This document shows, piece after piece, positions 1 through 7,585 of a stretch of 20,643 nt of DNA. Source of the DNA: JAFDZV01 sp966128725 (GTDB lineage: Bacteria > Bacteroidota > Ignavibacteria > OLB7); assembly GCA_966128725.1 (NCBI GenBank), contig CBHYLN010000090.1, forward strand, positions 1 through 20,643. The letters run 5' to 3'. The notes below the pieces were generated by a model. The model was not told where the DNA came from and did no database searches. It saw only the letters and a list, made by a program, of their open reading frames with translations. Position numbers and translations under genes: made by a program. The number at the start of each line of letters is the position of its first letter. Position 1 is the first letter of the stretch.

Positions 1-190
1 CGCCAGGGCGGCCACGCAGGGCGGCCCCAACCGGCCACGACGCCAGGGCGGCCACCCAGGGCCGCCCCAACCGGCCACGACGCCAGGGCGGCCACCCAGG
101 GCCGCCCCAACCGGCCACGACGCCAGGGCGGCCACGCAGGGCGGCCCCAACAGGCCACGACGCCAGGGCGGCCACCCAGGGCCGCCCCAA
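1..190. repeat. Tandem array of five 40-bp units with internal inverted repeats
   Basis: Five directly adjacent 40-bp units start at 1, 41, 81, 121 and 161; the last is cut after 30 bases and the array continues past the left edge. Two unit types occur in the order A-B-B-A-B, differing only at unit positions 16 and 23 (both G in A, both C in B); unit 4 also has C to A at position 32. In each unit, positions 6-13 and 20-27 form an inverted repeat around a 6-nt loop. It is perfect in type B (GGGCGGCC with GGCCGCCC) and has one G-G mismatch in type A. The array stops one base before the stop codon of the ABC transporter gene. There are no unique spacers, so it is not CRISPR. It resembles dispersed GC-rich palindromic (REP-like) repeats; its function is unknown. 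Confidence 0.95.
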
Positions 191-191
191 T

Positions 192-2141
192 CTACCGATA
201 CCCCTCGGCCTGCATCTCGAATAGCTCCGCGTACAGCCCGTGCGCTGCAACCAGTTCGGCGTGCGACCCGATCTCCACAACCGTGCCATCCTTCAGCACG
301 ATGATCCGGTCGGCCATGCGAACCGTGGAGAAGCGGTGCGAAATGATAACCGCCGTGCGCCCGTCCACCAGTTCCGAGAATCGGTTGAACACCTCGTATT
401 CCGCGCGGGCATCCAGCGCGGCGGTCGGCTCGTCAAGGATCAGCACCTGTGCCTCGCGCATGTAGGCGCGGGCAAGCGCAACCTTCTGCCATTCGCCGCC
501 GGAAAGCTCCACGCCGCCCTCGAATCGGCGTCCCAGCATCTGCTGATAACCGCCCAGCCGTGGCAGCAGGGAGGCCGCCAGCGATTTCTCGGCCGCCGCC
601 ACAATTGCCTCGGGCACGTCCGGTTCCTCGGCCACGGCGCCCGTATCGGGCCTGTTGGCGCCGTGTTCGACCGCCTGCGCCAGATACTCCCGCACCCCCT
701 CGATACCGCCCACGCCGATATTCTCATCCAGCCGCAGATCGTAGCGCACGAAGTCCTGAAAGATCACGCTGATCATCCTTCGAAGCGCGGCCAGATCGTA
801 CTCCCGCAGGTCCACACCGTCCAGCAGGATGCGCCCTTCGGTGGGGTCGTACAGGCGTGCCAGCAGCTTCGTGATCGTTGTCTTGCCCGCGCCGTTCTCG
901 CCAACCAGCGCGATGCGTTCGCCGGGGCGCAGTTGGAAGCTCACGTTGCGCACCGCCCAGCGCTGGCTGCCCGGATACTGGAACCCCACGTTCTCGAACG
1001 TGAACCCCTGCGCAACAATGGCCGGTGTGGGCCGTGCGCCTTCCACCGATGTGATCGTGGGCCGCATTGCGAAGAACTCGAACAGATCCTTCAGATACAG
1101 GCTTTGCTGGTACACATCGCCTGCCCCGCCCAGCAGACTCTCGATCAAATCGTGGCTGCGCTTGAACGATGCCGACAGGAACGTCAGCACGCCGATCGAA
1201 ATACCGCCGCCCACCGCCTGCACAATCGTCATCACGTATGCGCCGTAGTAACCGAACGTGGCCAACGCCGCCAGCCCGCTGCCAACGATCCCCCGGCGCA
1301 GCGCCAGTTTGCGATTCTCGTCGTAGAACCGGTCCGAAAGCTTGCGGTAGCGCTCCACCAGCCACGGCGACAGGCCGAACATCTGCACTTCCTTCGCCGT
1401 TGCATTGCTGGCGCCCACGTACCGTATATAGTCCAACTGCCGGCGCTCCGGTGTCCAGCGGTGCAGCAGCGAGTATTGCAGCGAGGCGAAATGTGTTTCG
1501 CCCAGGAAGCTGGGCACCGCCGACAATGCCAGCAGCAGCAGCAGCCACGCGTTGTACGCGGCCAGCGCAACACCCAGCGACGCCAGCGTAAGCGCGCTCT
1601 GGGTCATCCCAAGCAGCGTGGCCAGCAGGCTGATACGCCCAACCGTCTGCCGGCGCGCGCGTTCAAGCTGATCGTAGAACTCGGGGTCCTCGAAGTGATA
1701 CAGATCCAGCGTGGCGGCATGTTCCATCAGGCGCACGCTGGTGTGGTTGCTGAACAGATCGCCCAGCAGGCTCTCCACCAGCGCCGATGCCCGGCCCAGC
1801 AGATCGCCGGCCAGCACGATGCCGATCTCGACTGCCACCAGCTTCCACAGATGCGAAAGGTCCGCGCCGGCATGGCGTTGCAACGCGATGATTTCATCGA
1901 TGATCAGCTTGGCTACCCACAGCGTGGCCAGCGGCACGGTTGACCGTACCAGGCGCAGCGCGATCATCGTAACGGTGAACGGCCGATGTGTTTCCCACAC
2001 CAGTTTCAGCAGCGGGGGCACGTAGCGCAGCGCGCGCAGCTTCTGGCGAAACGTCGGCTTCTCCTCGGTCGTCGATGCCGTTGCCCTGCCGGCCGAACCC
2101 CTTGATGAGCGCCCGCCGTGTAAACCGTTGTGTTGAAGCAT
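192..2141 (-). CDS. ABC exporter half-transporter (fused permease-ATPase)
   Basis: The 649-residue protein joins an N-terminal transmembrane domain (roughly residues 45-345) to a C-terminal nucleotide-binding domain (about 375-645), the layout of homodimeric or heterodimeric type IV ABC exporters in the inner membrane. The ATPase carries Walker A GENGAGKTT near residue 413, the Q-loop in VIFQDF, a signature written LSGGEWQK instead of LSGGQ, Walker B LILDEP, the D-loop region AALDARAEYE and the H-loop in ISHRFSTVR. The stretch between Q-loop and signature is about 25 residues longer than usual and acidic (AVAEEPDVPEA). The first ~30 residues are polar. The ATG at 2141 has no obvious Shine-Dalgarno; downstream in-frame ATGs would cut into the membrane domain. 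Substrate cannot be told. It is transcribed away from the TPR regulator, with which it shares a short promoter region. Confidence 0.93.
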   Translation of the reverse strand: MLQHNGLHGGRSSRGSAGRATASTTEEKPTFRQKLRALRYVPPLLKLVWETHRPFTVTMIALRLVRSTVPLATLWVAKLIIDEIIALQRHAGADLSHLWKLVAVEIGIVLAGDLLGRASALVESLLGDLFSNHTSVRLMEHAATLDLYHFEDPEFYDQLERARRQTVGRISLLATLLGMTQSALTLASLGVALAAYNAWLLLLLALSAVPSFLGETHFASLQYSLLHRWTPERRQLDYIRYVGASNATAKEVQMFGLSPWLVERYRKLSDRFYDENRKLALRRGIVGSGLAALATFGYYGAYVMTIVQAVGGGISIGVLTFLSASFKRSHDLIESLLGGAGDVYQQSLYLKDLFEFFAMRPTITSVEGARPTPAIVAQGFTFENVGFQYPGSQRWAVRNVSFQLRPGERIALVGENGAGKTTITKLLARLYDPTEGRILLDGVDLREYDLAALRRMISVIFQDFVRYDLRLDENIGVGGIEGVREYLAQAVEHGANRPDTGAVAEEPDVPEAIVAAAEKSLAASLLPRLGGYQQMLGRRFEGGVELSGGEWQKVALARAYMREAQVLILDEPTAALDARAEYEVFNRFSELVDGRTAVIISHRFSTVRMADRIIVLKDGTVVEIGSHAELVAAHGLYAELFEMQAEGYR

Positions 2142-2279
2142 GTGTATTGGTTGTATTGCGAATGTGTACCTTCATCGGGGCCATTACAGCGCCCGTTCCA
2201 CGCCTGCCCGGGCACGGATACAGCCGGCTTCCGCAGCCGGTTCCGGCAGCCGGCCCGCGAACTCCCAACTGCCAGCCGC
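2142..2279. promoter_or_regulatory. Divergent promoter region between exporter and TPR regulator
   Basis: The 138 bp between the two divergent starts hold two back-to-back octamers, each one base off the TAnnTTCG pattern seen elsewhere in the window: CACATTCG on the minus strand (2159-2166), 17 nt before the exporter ATG, and TACCTTCA on the plus strand (2167-2174), about 105 nt before the regulator ATG. No convincing -33/-35 element was found for either. This is a weak prediction from pattern alone. Confidence 0.3.
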
Positions 2280-3977
2280 ATGAACGCATCGCGACATATC
2301 GATCTCATTGAAACGCCGCGGCCGGCCGAGCGTGCCCGGTTGGAACGGATGGTTGCGCATGCGGCAACGCCGGCCGAACGTGCAGCGGCGTTGTACGAAC
2401 TGGGGCGGTATCTGTACGGCGAGGATCTGCAAAGCCTTGGCGGCATGCTCGATGAGATGGAAGACGCCGCCGAACAGCTCCATGACGAAGCACTGCTTGC
2501 GCGCGTGTGCTGGCTGCGCGGCGTATACCTGCGCGACACTTCCACGGGCGATTTCGGCATGGCCGCGTTCGAGCGTTCGTACCAGATTGCCAGCACGCTG
2601 GGCGACGATGATGCGGCGGCCAACGCGCTGCTGCACCTCTCGCGTATTCACGACCGGCACGGTGATTATCGTGCCGCGATCGCCGTGCTGGAATCCTGCC
2701 TGCCAACCGCCGACCGGCTTTCGCTGGATCAGCAGACGCAACTGTTCGCGCGGCTGGGCATCAACCATCTGCAGACGGGGGATCTGGCCGAGGCGCATGC
2801 CTTTGCGCTGCGCGCGATGGAGGCCGCCGAAGGGAGCGGCAGCGAACACGACCGGCTTACCGCGTACGCGTTTGCCGGAGGACTGTATCACCGTCTTGGC
2901 ATGAACGCACGGGCACGCGAGTTGATGCTGCGCACGCTTGCCTTTACCGACAGCGTTACCGGCGGCATGACACAGTACAACAATCTGGGGGCAATCGAGG
3001 CGGGCGACGGCAACTACCGTGCGGCCGTGCGATACTTCAACCAGGCGGTAAAGCTGGCGCGCCAGCGCAAGGCGCCGCACACCGTGGCGCAGGCGCTTGC
3101 CAATCGCGCGGCAGCGCAAACCATGCTGGGGAATCTTGCCAGCGCCACCCGCGACGCCGCCAGCGCGCTGGGCACCGCGAGGGCGATCGGCGACCGGGCG
3201 TTGGAGGCGATGGCGCAGGGAACGCTTGGCCGGGCGCAGGCCGCGGGCGGAAAACATGCCGAGGCGATCGCCAATCTGGAGCAGTCGCTTGCAACGTTCA
3301 CGGCAATCGGCCGCCGCGCCAGCCAGTGCCTGGCGCACAAGTACCTGGCCGATATCTATGCCACCACGGGGCGCGCCCAGAAAGCGTTGCGGCACCTTCG
3401 GCGGCATGTTGCGTTGCACGAGGAGATCTACAACCCCGGCAAGCTGGAGGCCATGGCCGACGTGTTGTTTGCCCTGGAGCAGAAGCGCGCCCAGCAGGAG
3501 CGCGAGATCCTTCGGCTGCGGGCGGCCGAACTGGAGCGCGCCATGGAGGCCAACAACACGCGACTTGCGGCGCTTGCGTTGGAACTGGTGCGCAAGCGCG
3601 AGCTTCTGGATGCGATCGATACGCGCCTGCGCACGGTGGCAGCGGTGGCGGGGCCGGGCACGCAGCCGCTGCTGGAGAATCTTCTGCGCGAGATACGAAG
3701 CAATCAGGGGACCGACGAGGAGTGGGCGGCGTTCGAGGAACAGTTCTCGCGTGTTCATGGTCCGTTCCTGGCGCGGCTGGAGCGGCAATTCCCAACGCTT
3801 ACCGGCACCGAGCTGAGGATCTGCGCGTTGATGCGCGTGAATCTGGATACCAAGGAGATCGCCCGGCTGCTTTCCACGTCGGTGCGCACCGTGCAGAATC
3901 ATCGCTATAACATCCGGCGGAAGCTGGCTATCCCGGAACGCGAGAGCCTGGGCCATGCGCTGGCGGGCCTGGGATAA
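2280..3977 (+). CDS. TPR-repeat transcriptional regulator with C-terminal LuxR-type HTH
   Basis: The 565-residue protein has a long array of TPR-like helical repeats (about residues 20-395, with recurring patterns such as LGRYLYGE, LGINHLQTGDLAEA and YNNLGAIEAGDGNYRAAVRYFNQA). A predicted coiled coil follows (about 400-460, rich in E, R and L heptads), then a LuxR/GerE-type helix-turn-helix at the C-terminus (about 507-560: LTGTELRICALMRVNLDTKEIARLL then RTVQNHRYNIRRKL). This is the architecture of Bacteroidota TPR-LuxR regulators, but I see no signal peptide and no transmembrane helix between TPRs and coiled coil, so it is probably a fully cytoplasmic dimer. The ATG at 2280 is preferred over a GTG at 2130, which overlaps the exporter start and would add a non-conserved-looking, Pro/Cys-containing leader. 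Targets are unknown; the adjacent exporter or DUF1800/DUF1501 genes are obvious candidates. Confidence 0.88.
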   Translation: MNASRHIDLIETPRPAERARLERMVAHAATPAERAAALYELGRYLYGEDLQSLGGMLDEMEDAAEQLHDEALLARVCWLRGVYLRDTSTGDFGMAAFERSYQIASTLGDDDAAANALLHLSRIHDRHGDYRAAIAVLESCLPTADRLSLDQQTQLFARLGINHLQTGDLAEAHAFALRAMEAAEGSGSEHDRLTAYAFAGGLYHRLGMNARARELMLRTLAFTDSVTGGMTQYNNLGAIEAGDGNYRAAVRYFNQAVKLARQRKAPHTVAQALANRAAAQTMLGNLASATRDAASALGTARAIGDRALEAMAQGTLGRAQAAGGKHAEAIANLEQSLATFTAIGRRASQCLAHKYLADIYATTGRAQKALRHLRRHVALHEEIYNPGKLEAMADVLFALEQKRAQQEREILRLRAAELERAMEANNTRLAALALELVRKRELLDAIDTRLRTVAAVAGPGTQPLLENLLREIRSNQGTDEEWAAFEEQFSRVHGPFLARLERQFPTLTGTELRICALMRVNLDTKEIARLLSTSVRTVQNHRYNIRRKLAIPERESLGHALAGLG

Positions 3978-3980
3978 CAT

Positions 3981-4005
3981 CCCGCGGTGGGCGTGCCGCA
4001 GCGGG
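3981..4005 (+). terminator. Possible hairpin after the TPR regulator
   Basis: Three bases after the stop codon, CCCGC (3981-3985) can pair with GCGGG (4001-4005) across a GC-rich 15-nt loop. No T-tract follows, so an intrinsic terminator is only a possibility. Confidence 0.25.
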
Positions 4006-4032
4006 CGCGCCGCGCCGCGCGTTCCCGCCCGG

Positions 4033-4083
4033 CAATGCATTGGTGCGCGGCATATCGCATCCGGATGCGTTGCACAACGTGCA
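4033..4083. promoter_or_regulatory. Cluster of three short palindromes upstream of DUF1800
   Basis: Within 51 bp lie a 10-bp palindrome CAATGCATTG (4033-4042), a 14-bp palindrome CGCATCCGGATGCG (4056-4069) and an interrupted palindrome TGCAC-AAC-GTGCA (4071-4083). They sit 50-100 bp upstream of a candidate -7 element (4133-4140) and just downstream of a LuxR-type regulator gene. Their position suits protein-binding operators. The three sequences are not copies of one another, so they need not bind the same factor. Confidence 0.35.
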
Positions 4084-4132
4084 TGCCGTCTCTGAGAATT
4101 ATTTGAGTAGCCGCGCCAAACGCCCTGCGTGC

Positions 4133-4140
4133 TAGATTGC
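4133..4140 (+). promoter_or_regulatory. Candidate -7 element TAGATTGC for the DUF1800/DUF1501 pair
   Basis: TAGATTGC is a variant of the TAnnTTCG/TAnnTTTG type and lies 53 nt before the DUF1800 ATG. The identical octamer occurs on the minus strand before the O-methyltransferase (14618-14625). No -33 TTTG is found at the usual 19-21 nt spacing; TTTG at 4102-4105 lies 27 nt upstream. Confidence 0.35.
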
Positions 4141-4193
4141 CCGTGCAATTGTGGCCGCCAGGGCCGATTGCACCGAACGAACCAGAACATGCC

Positions 4194-5855
4194 ATGAACC
4201 GCAGAACGTTTCTTCGGAAGGTCCAGCCGATTCTGCACGGCGCTGCCCAGCCCGCCAACACATCGCACACCGAGGCGCCCTGCGCGCTGTTTGCCGAGCC
4301 CCCAAGCCTGGAGCCCTATGCCGGCCCGTGGGACCGTGCCGCCGTGCTGCACCTGCTGCGCCGCACCGTTGGCGCGCCCACGTATGCCGAGCTGCAGGAG
4401 GCGCAGGCGATGACAATGGAGGCGTTGGTGACGCGCCTTACAACCGACGCATCGCCGCTGCCCGGCCCACCGCGATATGTGGGGCTGTGGATGGATTCGC
4501 CGCTGATCGCGATGGACTCGTCGCAGGTATACATCTTCAACGGCTTCTTCGACGAGCTTCGGCGCTGGTGGTACGCGCAGATGATCAACGGCGGGTTGTC
4601 GATGCGCGAGCGCATGACCTTTTTCTGGCACAATCACTTCCCGACAATCTGGAAGCTGGTACACGACGCGCGCCTGCTGTACGTGCAGAACCAACTGTTC
4701 CGCCGCCATGCGCTGGGCAACTTCAAGGACCTGGTGCGCCAGGTGACGATCGACAAGGCCATGTTGATCTACCTGAACGGGAAGAACAACAAGGCGCAGT
4801 GGGTGAACGAGAACTACGCGCGCGAGCTTCAGGAGCTGTTCACGATCGGCATTGCCGACAACAGCGGCGCGGCCAACTATACGCAGGCCGATGTGGTGCA
4901 GGCCGCCCGCGCGCTTACCGGCTGGGACTGGAACGGCTACGGCATCGCGTTCGACGTTGCCGGCAACTGGCTCAGCGGCCACGACTCGAGCAACAAGACG
5001 GTGTACGGCCGCTCCATTGCCGGCAATACCGAGGCCCTGCCGGAGCTGAACGCGCTGCTGGACATCATCTTCGAGCGCGAGGAAACCGCGCGCTACGTGA
5101 TCCGCAAGCTCTATCGATTCCTGCTGTATACCGACGTAACGCTCACGCCGGTGCAGCCGATTGCGCCGGAGGTGGAGGAGAACATCATCAAGCCGCTGGC
5201 GGCCGAGTTCCGCGCCGGCGGATGGGACATCGCCGTGGTGCTGCGGCGGCTGCTGCAAAGCCGGCACTTCTACGATCGTGGCCTGATGGGGGCGATGATC
5301 AAAAGCCCGGCTGACCTGTTCGTGAGCACGATACGCGCCACTGCGACGGCCAAGGTTGGCGCCGGCGATTCGGAGTTCGCGATGGAGTACGCGCAGCAGA
5401 AGGCGGAGAAGCTGGGCCTGTCGTTCTTCGATCCGCCCGGCGTGCAGGGCTGGCAGTTCTATCGTTCGTCGATCAGCACCAGCACGTTGCCGGCGCGCCG
5501 GCGCAATACCGACGAGTTGATCGAGGGGCTTACCATCCGTATCGACGAGGTGCGCGGCGCAATCCTGGGCGTGCTGGACACCGCGCCGCAGCAGCGCACG
5601 GGCTCGTGGAAGATGAATGTGATGGCCTACGCCAAACAGTTCGCAACGTTCAACGATCCCGAGCTGCTCGTGCGCGACATCGCCGAACATCTGCTGGCCT
5701 ATCCGGCCGATGCGGCGCTGCTGGCGGCGCTGAAGGCCGAGCTTGTGGGGCCGGCCGACTACGAATGGAGCGATGCGCCTGCTGCGATACAGGAGTCGCG
5801 CCTGCGGGCGATGCTGCGGCGGCTGATGCGCAGCTCGAACTATCAGCTTACGTGA
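4194..5855 (+). CDS. DUF1800 family protein
   Basis: The 553-residue protein matches the DUF1800 family, whose biochemical role is not established and whose genes very often sit next to a DUF1501 gene, as here. Diagnostic stretches are TFFWHNHFPT, LRRTVGAP near the N-terminus, AMLIYLNGKNN, VNENYARELQELFTIG, ADVVQAARALTGWDW and, near the C-terminus, DPPGVQGWQFY. The ATG at 4194 is chosen because it begins MNRRTFLRK, the usual N-terminus of such proteins; the open frame extends upstream to an ATT with nothing conserved. The RRTFLRK motif looks like a twin-arginine motif, but the following residues (VQPILHGAAQPANTSHTEAP) lack a hydrophobic core, so Tat export is doubtful. There is no C-terminal sorting domain. 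It is probably co-transcribed with the next gene, 143 bp downstream. Confidence 0.9.
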   Translation: MNRRTFLRKVQPILHGAAQPANTSHTEAPCALFAEPPSLEPYAGPWDRAAVLHLLRRTVGAPTYAELQEAQAMTMEALVTRLTTDASPLPGPPRYVGLWMDSPLIAMDSSQVYIFNGFFDELRRWWYAQMINGGLSMRERMTFFWHNHFPTIWKLVHDARLLYVQNQLFRRHALGNFKDLVRQVTIDKAMLIYLNGKNNKAQWVNENYARELQELFTIGIADNSGAANYTQADVVQAARALTGWDWNGYGIAFDVAGNWLSGHDSSNKTVYGRSIAGNTEALPELNALLDIIFEREETARYVIRKLYRFLLYTDVTLTPVQPIAPEVEENIIKPLAAEFRAGGWDIAVVLRRLLQSRHFYDRGLMGAMIKSPADLFVSTIRATATAKVGAGDSEFAMEYAQQKAEKLGLSFFDPPGVQGWQFYRSSISTSTLPARRRNTDELIEGLTIRIDEVRGAILGVLDTAPQQRTGSWKMNVMAYAKQFATFNDPELLVRDIAEHLLAYPADAALLAALKAELVGPADYEWSDAPAAIQESRLRAMLRRLMRSSNYQLT

Positions 5856-5928
5856 CGCGCTTACGTGATGTGTTGAACGGCCGATAGCCTGAAGGGGCAG
5901 TTCAACGGGCTGGTTCGGCCGCGCCGGG

Positions 5929-5942
5929 CATCGATATCGATG
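5929..5942. promoter_or_regulatory. 14-bp perfect palindrome upstream of DUF1501
   Basis: CATCGATATCGATG is its own reverse complement. It lies 56 nt before the DUF1501 start within the DUF1800-DUF1501 gap. The same gap holds a separated inverted repeat GTTGAAC / GTTCAAC around 5871-5907. Either could be an operator or an mRNA structure; nothing beyond the symmetry supports a specific role. Confidence 0.3.
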
Positions 5943-5989
5943 TTCCGATGAAGATGAAAAAGCAACAAGGTCCAACGAATTCAGAAGCC

Positions 5990-5993
5990 GGAG
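5990..5993 (+). promoter_or_regulatory. Ribosome binding site deciding the DUF1501 start
   Basis: GGAG lies 5 nt before the ATG at 5999. This supports that start over the upstream in-frame ATGs at 5948 and 5954, which would put a charged tail in front of the twin-arginine leader. Confidence 0.6.
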
Positions 5994-5998
5994 TATCC

Positions 5999-7555
5999 AT
6001 GCGACGCCGAGAATTCATCAAGCAGGGCAGCGCGATCCTTGCGGTCCCCGTGATTATCAACGGCCTTCCCGTGCGCGCGATGGCGCGTTCGGCCGCGTGG
6101 CAATACGCCGCGGCGATGGGAAACACCGATCGCGTGCTGGTGGTGATCCAGTTGGAGGGCGGCAACGACAGCCTGAACACCTTCATCCCGGTTGACGACG
6201 CCGGGTATTATAACGCGCGGCCGGTGGTGGCCATCCCCAAGCAGGATGCCCTGCCGCTGGACGGCATGCCGTTGCTGCGCTGCCACCCGGCAATCGGCGG
6301 CCTGCAGCGCTTGTTCAACGAAGGCACGCTGGCGCTGGTTGGCAACATCGGGTATCCGTTCTCCACGATGTCGCACTTCGCCGGCACGGAGATCTGGAAC
6401 ACCGGGTCGGGATCGCAGCAATCGGAATACTTGCGGACCGGCTGGCTGGGTCGGTTGCTGAGCGCGCAGTACCCGGAGTATCCGGATACTATCCCGGCCG
6501 ATCCGCCGGCAATCGAAATCAGCGGAGCCACGTCGTCGGCGTTCACCATCGTGGGCTCGTCGATCAGCATGTCGCTTACCGACCCGGCGGAGTTCTACGA
6601 ACTGGTCAACGGCGGGCCGCGAGTGGATACCGGCACCGGCGCCGATACGCCTGCAAGCCGCGAGAAGAGTTTTATCGACGGGGTCGATCAGCAATCGCGG
6701 GCGTACGCCGAAACCATCAAGCGCGCAGCCGGCAAGGCCGCGAACATCGCGGAGTATCCGGCGGGCAACAAGCTGGCCGCCTCGCTGGCGATCATTGCAC
6801 GGCTTGTTGCCGGCGGCCTGGGCACACGGGTGTACAAGGTGTCGCTGGGGAACTTCGATACGCATTTCAACCAGCAGGCCGGGCATGCGGCGTTGTTGAA
6901 GATGTTGTCGGAGGCAGTGGCCGCGTTCCAACAGGATCTGGGCGCGCTTGGCGTGGCCGATCGTGTTGTGGGGATGACGTACTCCGAGTTCGGGCGGCGG
7001 GTTGCAAGCGGCGGCGACGGCACCGATCACGGCGCCGCATCGGCGCACATGGTGTTCGGCGCGATGGTGGATGGCGGGCGGCTGTTCGGCGGCATGCCCA
7101 ACCTGGCCGAGCTCGACGCCTCGGGCAATCTGAAGCACACCATCGATTTCCATTGCTACTACGCCTCGGTGGTGGCGCCGCTGTTCGGGCTGAGCCCTGC
7201 CGCGGTGGATGCCATCCTGCCGATTGGCGCATGCGAGCCGGCAGGCTACGTGCCGCTGTACCGTGCGGCATCGGCGCCGCGCGAGCATGCCATGGCGGGA
7301 TATGCAATCCAGGCATTCCCCAGCGTAACCGCCGGCCGCACGTCCGTTACGATTACCGCGCCGCGCCACACCGACGCCCGCCTCAGGATTATCGACGCCG
7401 CAGGTCGCGAGGCCGCGGTTGCGTTCCCGGTACGGTGCGAACCGGGCACAACGGCCGTTCCGGTGGATCTCACGATGCTGCCGCAGGGCGAGTATCTGCT
7501 GGTACTGGAGAGCGGTCAGGGGCGCGTGAGCACCCGGGCCGTGGTTGCCCGCTGA
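5999..7555 (+). CDS. DUF1501 family protein with Tat leader and T9SS-type C-terminal domain
   Basis: The 518-residue protein belongs to DUF1501, a sulfatase/alkaline-phosphatase-fold family of unsettled function that is commonly paired with DUF1800. It starts MRRREFIKQGSAILAVPVII, a twin-arginine signal with RRREF, a hydrophobic core and a probable cleavage after AMA (about residue 28). Family stretches include VLVVIQLEGGNDSLNTF, HPAIGGLQ, EGTLALVGNIGYP, GNFDTH, MTYSEFGRRV and GTDHGAASAHMVFG. Residues about 436-518 form an extra domain ending in ARLRIIDAAGREAAV, LTMLPQGEYLLVLES and VSTRAVVAR. That is the pattern of type A Por secretion tails (strand, D-x-x-G turn, L-x-x-G-x-Y, final basic strand), although the opening YPNP is replaced by FPSV. 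I infer export to the periplasm by Tat, then across the outer membrane by T9SS. Confidence 0.9.
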   Translation: MRRREFIKQGSAILAVPVIINGLPVRAMARSAAWQYAAAMGNTDRVLVVIQLEGGNDSLNTFIPVDDAGYYNARPVVAIPKQDALPLDGMPLLRCHPAIGGLQRLFNEGTLALVGNIGYPFSTMSHFAGTEIWNTGSGSQQSEYLRTGWLGRLLSAQYPEYPDTIPADPPAIEISGATSSAFTIVGSSISMSLTDPAEFYELVNGGPRVDTGTGADTPASREKSFIDGVDQQSRAYAETIKRAAGKAANIAEYPAGNKLAASLAIIARLVAGGLGTRVYKVSLGNFDTHFNQQAGHAALLKMLSEAVAAFQQDLGALGVADRVVGMTYSEFGRRVASGGDGTDHGAASAHMVFGAMVDGGRLFGGMPNLAELDASGNLKHTIDFHCYYASVVAPLFGLSPAAVDAILPIGACEPAGYVPLYRAASAPREHAMAGYAIQAFPSVTAGRTSVTITAPRHTDARLRIIDAAGREAAVAFPVRCEPGTTAVPVDLTMLPQGEYLLVLESGQGRVSTRAVVAR

Positions 7556-7585
7556 CACTTCCGGTTGTGCCGGTTCCCGCGGCCT

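Noticed and set aside
1..190. CRISPR array
   Set aside because: Units are contiguous 40-bp copies with no unique spacers, and no cas gene is in the window.
240..1943. 567-codon open frame antisense to the ABC exporter
   Set aside because: His/Gln/Arg-rich shadow of the exporter, whose Walker and signature motifs are unmistakable.
2184..5975. Very long open frame (over 1,200 codons) on the minus strand
   Set aside because: It lies antisense to the TPR regulator and DUF1800, both of which have clear family motifs. Its translation is biased to His, Arg, Gln and Ala without domains, as expected from the complement of GC-rich codons.
5981..7558. 525-codon open frame antisense to DUF1501
   Set aside because: Same antisense composition bias, no motif; the sense frame has a signal peptide, ribosome binding site and family motifs.
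7556..7585. Bidirectional terminator between convergent DUF1501 and ggt
   Set aside because: Only a 4-bp CCGG/CCGG stem can form in the 30-bp gap, with no T-tract on either strand.
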